Positions 1 through 5,609 of a stretch of DNA of 5,609 nucleotides are shown piece by piece. The DNA is taken from NCBI GenBank assembly GCA_047628385.1, contig JBLHVH010000218.1, positions 1-5,609 of the forward strand, written 5' to 3'. This DNA is from PZPK01 sp047628385. GTDB lineage: Bacteria; Pseudomonadota; Gammaproteobacteria; Pseudomonadales; Oleiphilaceae. A program made the position numbers and the translations under genes. Every line of letters begins with the position of its first letter. The stretch's first letter is position 1. Below the pieces are notes generated by a model. It was given only the letters and a program-made list of their open reading frames with translations, made no database searches and was not told where the DNA came from.

Positions 1-29
1 CGTCAGTTCGAATCTGGCCCCCGCTACCA
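1..29 (+). tRNA. tRNA-fMet, 3' end only (cut by window start)
   Basis: The segment matches the last 29 bases of the complete initiator tRNA at 5509-5585 without a difference: the T-arm from its second base, the T-loop TTCGAAT, the 3' acceptor strand and an encoded CCA. Whether a full gene or only a 3' fragment lies upstream cannot be seen from here. The undamaged T-stem, acceptor strand and CCA, and the perfect terminator that follows, favour a functional gene over a remnant. Confidence 0.8.
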
Positions 30-53
30 AATTAAGAGACTAAGTAGTTTTCT
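1..53 (+). repeat. Left copy of 53-bp terminal direct repeat
   Basis: These 53 bases are identical to positions 5557-5609. The repeat consists of the last 29 bases of tRNA-fMet, a 7-base linker and the first part of the terminator hairpin. The two copies are in direct orientation, 5,556 bp apart. Identity probably extends beyond both window edges, so 53 bp is a minimum length. Confidence 0.97.
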
Positions 54-69
54 ACTTAGTCTTTTTTTT
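37..69 (+). terminator. Rho-independent terminator behind the left tRNA-fMet end
   Basis: A perfect 11-bp stem (AGACTAAGTAG at 37-47 with CTACTTAGTCT at 52-62) closes a TTTT loop and runs into eight consecutive T residues at 62-69. It lies 7 bases after the tRNA CCA, the expected place to end a stable-RNA transcript. The same hairpin recurs at 178-212 and begins again at 5593. Confidence 0.95.
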
Positions 70-96
70 CGTCTAAAAGAAAGTAAAAGATAAAAA

Positions 97-161
97 GACC
101 ATCGGGCTCAGCTCTTCATTAGCCCACGAAGGTCGTCAGTTCGAATCTAGCCCCCGCTACC
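97..161 (+). pseudogene. Decayed tRNA-fMet 3' half, copy 1
   Basis: Positions 127-148 are identical to 5550-5571 of the intact initiator tRNA, covering the variable region and most of the T-arm; 101-110 also resembles the 5' anticodon strand (TCGGGCTCA). The acceptor 5' strand and D-arm are missing, the anticodon loop has been replaced by a longer insert, the T-stem has a C-A mismatch from the A at 149, and the 3' end reads ACCC instead of ACCA. It cannot fold as a tRNA. It can form a two-part hairpin: GACC 97-100 with GGTC 131-134, and GGGCT 104-108 with AGCCC 121-125, around a 12-base loop. Confidence 0.8.
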
Positions 162-177
162 CTCCCTAATAAAGGAC

Positions 178-212
178 AAAGACTAAGTAGTTTTCTACTT
201 AGTCTTTTTTTT
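178..212 (+). terminator. Rho-independent terminator, second copy
   Basis: The 11-bp stem at 180-190 and 195-205 with a TTTT loop is the same as at 37-69. The preceding AA at 178-179 can pair with the first T residues and lengthen the stem to 13 bp. Eight T residues follow at 205-212. On sequence it should work in either copy; here it follows a tRNA remnant rather than a working tRNA. Confidence 0.92.
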
Positions 213-239
213 CGTCTAGAAGAAAGTAAAAGATAAAAA

Positions 240-304
240 GACCATCGGGCTCAGCTCTTCATTAGCCCACGAAGGTCGTCAGTTCGAATCTGGCCCCACT
301 ATCA
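240..304 (+). pseudogene. Decayed tRNA-fMet 3' half, copy 2
   Basis: Positions 270-297 are identical to 5550-5577 of the intact tRNA, so this copy keeps a correct T-stem (CTGGC) that copy 1 has lost. Its 3' tip is damaged: after CCCC it reads ACTATCA where the gene has CGCTACCA, one base shorter. It carries the same anticodon-loop replacement and the same paired segments (GACC 240-243 with GGTC 274-277; GGGCT 247-251 with AGCCC 264-268) as copy 1. The D-arm and 5' acceptor strand are absent. The shared replacement shows that both copies descend from one already altered ancestor. Confidence 0.8.
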
Positions 305-418
305 AACAAATGCGCTTAAACCCACACTATTTACTCCGTAATCCACTCCTAAACAGATAGAAATATTCCAAAGGAGAGCTACACTAATGTGAACACTTGC
401 TTTATTTGGAGCCATTAA
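305..418 (+). other. Gene-free leader upstream of the sensor operon
   Basis: The 114 bases between the last tRNA remnant and the binding-protein start hold no open frame of useful length. The operon promoter should lie here because two strong terminators stand directly upstream, but no convincing sigma70 pair is visible. The best candidate is TTTACT at 330-335 with CAGATA at 354-359, an 18-base spacing and a poor -10, so I do not call it. No riboswitch-like or repeated structure was recognised. A Shine-Dalgarno sequence at 371-377 serves a start-stop pair described separately. Confidence 0.5.
371..392 (+). other. Start-stop element: ribosome site followed by ATG-TGA
   Basis: AAGGAGA at 371-377 is the best ribosome binding sequence in the region. 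Ten bases after its GGAG an ATG at 387-389 is followed at once by TGA at 390-392. The ATG is not in frame with the binding-protein start 32 bases downstream. It could be a minimal leader frame that loads ribosomes close to the real start, or a coincidence or relic. Its function is inferred from the sequence only. Confidence 0.35.
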
Positions 419-1579
419 ATGGTTCGCACCTTATTTTTACTTCTTTTTTCTACGTTGATTTTTGCTCAACCTCCTCTTTATATAGGCCTGGATGCTGACA
501 TGTCCGCTGTGGCGAAAGAAGGTGGTATTGCAATACAGAGAGGTGCAATAATAGCGATAAAACAAATAAACAAAGCTGGCGGGGTCTTAAACCGCCCTTT
601 AGAGCTCATTACCAAAGACCATAGAGGTAACCCCGCAAGAGGGATTGCCAATATTAAAGCATTTAGTAAAATGCCTGATTTAGTCGCCGTTTTAGGTGGG
701 GTGCACACCCCCGTAGCCCTTAAAGAACTGCCAATTATTCACGAGCATAAAATAATCTACCTTGATCCTTGGGCCGCAGGCACACCAGTCGTTGAAAATG
801 GTTATACACCTAATTACGTTTTCCGAATTTCGGTGAGAGATGAGCAAGCAGGAAAAGTACTCATTAAACATGCTAAAAAACTGGGTGTAAAAAAAGTCGG
901 CTTACTGCTAGAAAGCACTGGTTGGGGACGGTCAAATGAAAAGTCGATGACCTCTGCAGCGACCGAAAATGGCATAGGCATTGCGGCGATAGAGTGGTTA
1001 AATTGGGGCCAAAAAGACATGATTAAGGAAATTTCTAGCCTGACTAGCCAAGGCGCAGAAGCGATTATGCTTGTTGCAAATGCACCCGAAGGCGCTGTCG
1101 CCGTAAAATCCTTACTAAAACTGGAACACGCTAAAGACTTGCCCATCATTTCTCATTGGGGAATCGCTGGCGGGACGTTTGTGGAAAGAGTTGGATTAGA
1201 TGACCTTTCAAAATTAAATCTTTTTGTTTTACAAACCTACAGTTTTACTAAGCCTACAAACCCTGATTTAAACACGCAAATCATTAAGACATATCAAAAG
1301 ATGTTTGATCCGAGCGTGACGGCCAACTCTATACCCAGCGCAGTGGGCACAGCTCATGCATATGACCTCATCCATATTCTCGCAAAAGCGATAAAGCAAG
1401 CCAATAGCATAATCAGCAGTAAAGTAAGATCTGAGTTAGAAAATTTGTCGTTACACAAAGGCCTGGTAAAAACCTATAACCCGCCATTTACTAAAGAAAA
1501 GCACGATGCTTTATGGGCAGACGACTACATCATCTCGCGTTTTGACTCGCAGGGTAATTTAGCCCCACTAAAGGATTAA
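419..1579 (+). CDS. Periplasmic ligand-binding protein, branched-chain amino acid/amide type (Peripla_BP_6-like)
   Basis: The 386-residue product begins with a short Sec signal peptide (hydrophobic residues 5-15, likely cut after Ala16 in LIFA-QPP) and acts in the periplasm. Family features are a first strand and Ala/Gly-rich helix at 21-55 with INKAGG (50-55), Asp67 in the KDHRGNP segment (66-72), AVLGGVHTPVA (90-100) lining the usual ligand cleft, and AHAYDLIHILAKAI (312-325). These match type I binding proteins related to LivJ/LivK and urea or amide binders; the ligand cannot be read from the sequence. The start is supported by GGAG at 408-411, 7 bases before ATG. No permease or ATPase genes follow; instead a membrane hybrid kinase starts 7 bases after the stop. 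The protein is therefore more likely a signal-presenting partner of that kinase, as LuxP is for LuxQ or TorT for TorS, than a transporter component. Length is normal for the family. Confidence 0.92.
   Translation: MVRTLFLLLFSTLIFAQPPLYIGLDADMSAVAKEGGIAIQRGAIIAIKQINKAGGVLNRPLELITKDHRGNPARGIANIKAFSKMPDLVAVLGGVHTPVALKELPIIHEHKIIYLDPWAAGTPVVENGYTPNYVFRISVRDEQAGKVLIKHAKKLGVKKVGLLLESTGWGRSNEKSMTSAATENGIGIAAIEWLNWGQKDMIKEISSLTSQGAEAIMLVANAPEGAVAVKSLLKLEHAKDLPIISHWGIAGGTFVERVGLDDLSKLNLFVLQTYSFTKPTNPDLNTQIIKTYQKMFDPSVTANSIPSAVGTAHAYDLIHILAKAIKQANSIISSKVRSELENLSLHKGLVKTYNPPFTKEKHDALWADDYIISRFDSQGNLAPLKD
1571..1575 (+). promoter_or_regulatory. Kinase ribosome binding site inside the end of the binding-protein gene
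   Basis: AAGGA at 1571-1575 overlaps the last codons of the binding-protein gene and stands 11 bases before the kinase ATG at 1587. The two genes are 7 bases apart. This supports the chosen kinase start and a single transcript with likely translational coupling. Confidence 0.7.
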
Positions 1580-1586
1580 GCGTTCA

Positions 1587-4500
1587 ATGCAAAAGCAGGT
1601 TTTGAAAAAACAAAGTTTAGAAAAGACGATTCGCCGACAAACTTTACCAAGATCACTATTCTTTGTGTTTAGTTTATCTATTATGCTGATCGTAGTTGCC
1701 GCTATATTTGTTCAAAACCAAATAAATAATCGTCACATAGGCTATACAGAAGAATTTATTACCGATTTCAACAAAAGCCTCGAAAGCCTTCAACAACAAG
1801 TTAACAACCTGGCTAAGAATGACCTCATCATTAACAGCATTATTGATGACAGTAATCGTGATGCATACTTACCCGTGTTTTTTCGATCATTACAGCTGAC
1901 CGTTACCGAAAATGTTTCAATTTTATTCACCGATTTTTCGGGTAAAATTATCACCGGTAAGAACATTGCGCTCTACCAAAAAAACCTTGATAAATTCGAC
2001 TGGAAGCCCAGTGTATTAGAGGCCGCAACACAATACCTGCATTATTCTGACCATGGTATTATGGTAGCAGCGCCCATTTTGTACTCCAACTCCGCCGAGG
2101 GGGCCATCGTTACCTATGTTCAAAACTTACAATCTGCGGTAGGACATACATTCGACGATCATTTAACTATCCTAGTCAGTGCAGAAGACCAGGTGTTATT
2201 CAGTTCCGATCAAAACGAGGCAACTCCTGGGTCGACATTTAAGGATTTTGATACTAAAAATTGGTACATACATCAAAAATCATTTGGCGCTAACCGAGTT
2301 ATTTCACTTGAGCCGCTTACTTCTGCTTACAGAGATATGTTGTGGTTAGTTTTATTTATGTTTATTGCCTTAATGGCAGTACTAACAGGCTCACTTTACA
2401 GCACACGGCTATCGTCTCGAATGGCCTCAGATATGCTGGGCAAACTCCAGCGTAGCATTAGCGCTGTATCCAACGGAGCAGGCGTTCACACCGATTCACT
2501 GCCTATCGAAAATGAGCCTAAAGAATTTGAAACCATTAGAAAAAAATACGATGACGCTTTAAGGGAGCTTGTTAGAACCACAATATCTCGCGATAAATTT
2601 GAGAATGTCATCAACTCTCTTACTGAAGTACTTATGGTCATAGATAGCGAGGGCAATTTAATATTATGTAACCATTCACTCGATCATTTTCTAAACGCTG
2701 TCGGATACACACTACCGAATGATCTCGAAAAGATACTCCCTTTTCACTTTATTAAAAATTCAAACAATGAAACTCCCGTTATCGAATGTATTTACGATCA
2801 CGTGGGCGAGGCCGTCAACGTTGATGGCCAATCGTGCGAAATTAAATGGACTCGGAACGGTTACCTCAATGATCATGGGCAAGTTATTGGCGCGGTTATC
2901 ATTGGTACCAACATTACTGAGTCCAAACGACTTGAGTCAGAATTACTCATTAAGAACAAGGCAATTGATGAAGCGCAAACATCAATCGTCATCTCTGATG
3001 TGCAACAAAATAACTACCCCATCACTTATGTTAATAAAGCTTTCGAGACACTTACCGGTTACCCCGCAGAGGAAGTTTTAGGCTATAACTGTCGCTTTCT
3101 TCAAGGCAAGGAAACCGACCCAAGCGCGATCGAAGATATTAGAAAAGCCTTGTCTAGTGAGCAGCCTGCTACAATCACCTTACTCAATTATAAAAAGGAT
3201 GGCACGCCCTTCTTCAACCAGCTCACCCTTAACCCTGTTTTTAATGACAAAGGGGTCGTCACTCACATCCTAGGCCTACAAAGTGATGTGACCGAGCAAG
3301 AAAACACCGCTAGATACAACCAACTAGCAAAAATAAAAGCAGAAGAATCAGCACAATTGAAGTCTGATTTCCTCGCGAGTATGAGCCATGAAATTCGTAC
3401 CCCAATGAATGGAATTATGGGTATGCTATCACTCTTACTTGACGGCCAGTTAAACGAAGAACAAACACATCATGCAACCCTTGCTAAATCAAGTGCCGAC
3501 TCGCTACTAACGATCATCAATGATATTTTAGATTTTTCCAAAATCGAAGCTGGAAAGTTAGATATTGAACCTATTGAGTTTAATTTGGTTAGCCGTCTTG
3601 GCGAAATAGTAGAAAGCATTGCAGGAAAGGCAGAGGAAAGAGGTGTCGAAGTTATTTTAGATACCACGAATATCGATATACAAAAAGTGGTGGGGGACCC
3701 AGGTAGAATTCGACAGATTCTCACCAATCTACTTAGCAACGCCATTAAATTTACAGATAAAGGCAATATCCTTGTTCGCGCAACACTCGAAATGCGAGCA
3801 AACAACCTACACTTCTTTTGTTCCGTAAAAGACAACGGCATTGGTATAGAGCAAGACCGACTACCTCTTATATTTGATGCGTTTACACAAGCAGATGCAT
3901 CAACAACTCGAAAATTCGGAGGCACCGGATTAGGTCTTGCGATTTGTAAACAACTTGTGGGATTAATGGGGGGATATATTAGTGTCGATAGCAGCGCTGG
4001 CTCAGGAAGTACTTTCAGCTTCAACATCACCTTAGAAAAAACGTCACAACCCAACTACACCGTTCCTCAAATCGACATCCAGAGCATTCCCATGCTGATC
4101 GTGGACGACAATAAAATCAACAGAGAAGTATTGTGTAGCCAACTAAAGCGTTGGGGAGCTCAAGTTAAAACAGCGGCCAATGCAATTGAAGCGCTTGCTA
4201 TTCTAAATGAACATCTAATTAAAGTAGCTTTTATTGACTACCAAATGCCCGTCACCTCTGGAGACGAATTAGGCAAAGAAATACGTAAAAATGAAGCGCT
4301 TAATGGTTGCGCACTGATATTAATGTCAAGCTCTCACAATAGAGGTGATGCCAAATATTTTGCTGACATTGGCTTCAACGCCTACTTCCCAAAACCAACA
4401 ACGACAATGGATTTGCATAATGCACTTAAAGTTGTCATTGACGGCGGCAAAGTAATGCGTCAAGCGAACCCGCTAGTCACCTCCCATTATATACGCGAGC

Positions 4501-5330
4501 TCGATAAAAGAAGTGACAAACCTGCAATCGAAGAAGCCGTTAGAATTTTATTAGTCGAAGATAACTATACCAACCAAGTGCTAGCAGAAGCGCTGCTGAA
4601 TAATATCGGCTACCCTGTCGATATTGTTGAAGATGGAGAACAAGCTTTAACCGCCTTAAATGAAACACGTGAAACTAAAAAATATGAACTGATTCTGATG
4701 GACTGCCAAATGCCTATTATGGATGGTTTTGAAGCGACCAAAAGAATACGCAACGGTGATACTAGCGTTAGCTATCAAAACATACCAATCATAGCGATGA
4801 CAGCCAATGTAATTAAGGGTGATAAAGAAAAGTGTTTAAATGCAGGCATGAGCGATTATATCAGCAAACCCGTTGACCCAATCATACTCCAGGAAAAATT
4901 GCTTATATGGTTACCCTCTATAGGGGCAGAAAATAAAAGCGAAGCAAAGCAACTTACACCCCAAAGTACTTTAACCGAACCTCTTAGCAGCTGGAATCAA
5001 GAAGAATTTTTGGCCCGGCTAAACGGCAATGCAGGTTTACTTTATAAAGTTATTGACGCCTTCATCAGCGACACGTCTAGCCTGGCCAATAAATTAGAAA
5101 GCGCAATCACTACACAAAATTTTGAGCAAATATGCTATACAGCACACACGTTAAAGGGCTGCTGCGCTAACATTAGTGCTAACGTACTAGCCAACCTAGC
5201 CAGTAACATTCAACTCGCGGCAAAAGAACAAAGCACCAATAAGCTTACGACCTTATGGACACAATTTGATACCGAAAAAAGCACATTATTCGATCTGCTT
5301 TTAGCATTTAAAGCACGCAAAAAAACTTAA
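1587..5330 (+). CDS. Membrane hybrid histidine kinase with LOV (blue-light) domain, two receivers and HPt
   Basis: The 1247-residue inner-membrane sensor kinase reads in order: TM1 (about 24-43); extracytoplasmic sensor of about 205 residues (44-249), possibly Cache-like; TM2 (251-271); HAMP-like linker (272-335); PAS (338-445); a second PAS (about 460-570) that is a LOV domain; HisKA with SHEIRTPMNG and phospho-accepting His601; HATPase with N718, DNGIGI (749-754) and GGTGLGLAI (778-786); receiver 1 with Asp884 (pocket Asp840/Asp841, Ser914, Lys936); receiver 2 with Asp1039 (Glu991/Asp992, Thr1072, Lys1094); and HPt with His1187 in AHTLKG. The LOV call rests on GYNCRFLQG with adduct-forming Cys502, N534, N544 and Gln565 in GLQSDVTE, all at the flavin-contacting positions of known LOV domains. 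Every relay residue looks intact, so it should be an active ArcB/BarA-style phosphorelay kinase. The final response regulator is not in the window. The upstream binding protein probably docks on the sensor domain. Domain calls are firm; light sensing and the binding partner are inferred. Confidence 0.95.
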   Translation: MQKQVLKKQSLEKTIRRQTLPRSLFFVFSLSIMLIVVAAIFVQNQINNRHIGYTEEFITDFNKSLESLQQQVNNLAKNDLIINSIIDDSNRDAYLPVFFRSLQLTVTENVSILFTDFSGKIITGKNIALYQKNLDKFDWKPSVLEAATQYLHYSDHGIMVAAPILYSNSAEGAIVTYVQNLQSAVGHTFDDHLTILVSAEDQVLFSSDQNEATPGSTFKDFDTKNWYIHQKSFGANRVISLEPLTSAYRDMLWLVLFMFIALMAVLTGSLYSTRLSSRMASDMLGKLQRSISAVSNGAGVHTDSLPIENEPKEFETIRKKYDDALRELVRTTISRDKFENVINSLTEVLMVIDSEGNLILCNHSLDHFLNAVGYTLPNDLEKILPFHFIKNSNNETPVIECIYDHVGEAVNVDGQSCEIKWTRNGYLNDHGQVIGAVIIGTNITESKRLESELLIKNKAIDEAQTSIVISDVQQNNYPITYVNKAFETLTGYPAEEVLGYNCRFLQGKETDPSAIEDIRKALSSEQPATITLLNYKKDGTPFFNQLTLNPVFNDKGVVTHILGLQSDVTEQENTARYNQLAKIKAEESAQLKSDFLASMSHEIRTPMNGIMGMLSLLLDGQLNEEQTHHATLAKSSADSLLTIINDILDFSKIEAGKLDIEPIEFNLVSRLGEIVESIAGKAEERGVEVILDTTNIDIQKVVGDPGRIRQILTNLLSNAIKFTDKGNILVRATLEMRANNLHFFCSVKDNGIGIEQDRLPLIFDAFTQADASTTRKFGGTGLGLAICKQLVGLMGGYISVDSSAGSGSTFSFNITLEKTSQPNYTVPQIDIQSIPMLIVDDNKINREVLCSQLKRWGAQVKTAANAIEALAILNEHLIKVAFIDYQMPVTSGDELGKEIRKNEALNGCALILMSSSHNRGDAKYFADIGFNAYFPKPTTTMDLHNALKVVIDGGKVMRQANPLVTSHYIRELDKRSDKPAIEEAVRILLVEDNYTNQVLAEALLNNIGYPVDIVEDGEQALTALNETRETKKYELILMDCQMPIMDGFEATKRIRNGDTSVSYQNIPIIAMTANVIKGDKEKCLNAGMSDYISKPVDPIILQEKLLIWLPSIGAENKSEAKQLTPQSTLTEPLSSWNQEEFLARLNGNAGLLYKVIDAFISDTSSLANKLESAITTQNFEQICYTAHTLKGCCANISANVLANLASNIQLAAKEQSTNKLTTLWTQFDTEKSTLFDLLLAFKARKKT

Positions 5331-5353
5331 ATATAGTCGTAGGCTTAACAAGC

Positions 5354-5389
5354 AAAAGACTAAGTAGATTACTCTAATGAGTCTTTTTT
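5354..5389 (+). terminator. Operon terminator, diverged relative of the tRNA terminators
   Basis: AAAAGACT at 5354-5361 pairs with AGTCTTTT at 5380-5387. The stem continues to a TTAC loop (5369-5372) with two mismatches (5362/5379 and 5364/5377), and six T residues occupy 5384-5389. It sits 24 bases after the kinase stop and should end the operon transcript. Its left arm AAAGACTAAGTAG and the following CGGCTAAAAG closely match the terminators at 37-69 and 178-212 and their downstream CGTCTAAAAG, so it appears to derive from the same ancestor. Confidence 0.88.
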
Positions 5390-5431
5390 CGGCTAAAAGT
5401 AAATAATAACAGTGACTAGAATCGATTAACC

Positions 5432-5460
5432 TTGACGGTAATGACTTTGAGCAGTACTAT
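5432..5460 (+). promoter_or_regulatory. Sigma70 promoter of tRNA-fMet with GC-rich discriminator
   Basis: TTGACG at 5432-5437 and TACTAT at 5455-5460 are separated by the optimal 17 bases. The GC-rich GCGCTCC at 5461-5467 follows, the discriminator type seen in stringently controlled rRNA and tRNA promoters. Transcription probably starts near 5467-5468, about 41 bases before the mature tRNA. Control by ppGpp is an inference from the discriminator. Confidence 0.85.
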
Positions 5461-5469
5461 GCGCTCCAC

Positions 5470-5497
5470 ATTGATTGAGGCAACAAACCTAATCAAT
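5470..5497 (+). other. Hairpin in the tRNA precursor 5' leader
   Basis: ATTGATT at 5470-5476 pairs fully with AATCAAT at 5491-5497, and AGG at 5478-5480 with CCT at 5488-5490, leaving one bulged G and a CAACAAA loop. It fills most of the leader between the predicted transcription start and the mature tRNA. It may guide processing or stability of the precursor before RNase P cleavage at 5508/5509. Confidence 0.65.
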
Positions 5498-5508
5498 ACC
5501 AGTTTTGA

Positions 5509-5609
<101 letters not shown>

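Larger units (their letters stand above)
37..304 (+). repeat. Two tandem 143-bp terminator plus tRNA-remnant units
   Basis: Position 37 aligns with 180 at an offset of 143 bases. Over 37-154 against 180-297 only two positions differ (76/219, A to G; 149/292, A to G), about 98% identity. Each unit contains a terminator hairpin, an A-rich spacer of about 27 bases, and a defective 3' half of tRNA-fMet. The copies diverge only at their tRNA-derived 3' tips (151-161 against 294-304), where the second has lost one base and carries substitutions. The close match points to a recent duplication or to gene conversion. No reading frame or promoter is evident inside. Confidence 0.93.

Noticed and set aside
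97..134. Integron attC site
   Set aside because: The imperfect palindrome is reminiscent, but no GTTRRRY core site or paired R/L boxes were found, and the sequence is clearly tRNA-derived.
1..304. CRISPR array
   Set aside because: The repeated units are 143 bp, only two, have no short unique spacers, and are explained by a terminator plus a tRNA remnant.
97..304. Two additional complete tRNA genes
   Set aside because: Both lack the D-arm and the 5' acceptor strand and have a disrupted anticodon loop; one lacks CCA and the other has a damaged acceptor strand.
330..359. Sigma70 promoter for the operon (TTTACT, 18 bases, CAGATA)
   Set aside because: The -10 element matches consensus too poorly to call; a promoter is expected in 305-418 but cannot be placed.
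478..708. Minus-strand open frame of 76 codons
   Set aside because: It lies wholly inside the binding-protein gene, antisense, with no recognisable product; a frame shadow.
814..1149. Minus-strand open frame of 111 codons
   Set aside because: Antisense within the binding-protein gene, no family features or ribosome site seen.
2719..3081. Second plus-strand open frame of 120 codons
   Set aside because: Overlaps the PAS and LOV coding region of the kinase in another frame, and its product has no recognisable motif.
3470..4054. Minus-strand open frame of 194 codons
   Set aside because: Antisense to the HisKA-HATPase region; its length follows from conserved kinase codons and its product resembles no known family.

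Overview
The window looks like a piece of a gammaproteobacterial chromosome, probably from a marine or aquatic species. This rests on the form of the initiator tRNA, the AT-leaning base composition, the E. coli-like sigma70 promoter and Rho-independent terminators, and a large tripartite hybrid kinase. The assignment is an inference; no species-level marker is present.

Layout, all on the + strand. Positions 1-304 hold a small array derived from an initiator tRNA gene: the last 29 bases of a tRNA-fMet, a strong terminator, then two nearly identical 143-bp units. Each unit pairs a terminator with a decayed tRNA-fMet 3' half. Positions 305-418 are a leader with no gene. A two-gene operon follows: a secreted periplasmic binding protein of the branched-chain amino acid/amide type (419-1579) and, 7 bases later, a 1247-residue hybrid histidine kinase (1587-5330). 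A terminator at 5354-5389 is a diverged relative of those in the left array. Then come a stable-RNA-type promoter (5432-5460), a leader hairpin, an intact initiator tRNA (5509-5585) and the start of the same terminator, cut by the window end.

The binding protein and kinase probably work as one sensor, in the manner of LuxP-LuxQ or TorT-TorS: the binding protein captures a small molecule in the periplasm and presents it to the kinase's extracytoplasmic domain. The kinase also carries a PAS domain with the complete cysteine motif of LOV blue-light receptors, so it may combine a chemical signal with light. The phosphorelay (His601, receiver Asp884 and/or Asp1039, HPt His1187) would end on a response regulator not encoded here. 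No transporter permease or ATPase is present.

The most unusual structural point is that the first 53 bases are identical to the last 53, and the junction reconstitutes a complete tRNA-fMet plus terminator. The 5,556-bp unit is therefore one repeat of a tandem arrangement, a circular form, or a contig that ends at a repeat. Together with the decayed tRNA 3' ends this suggests repeated integration or duplication at an initiator tRNA locus, but no recombinase is visible in the window.
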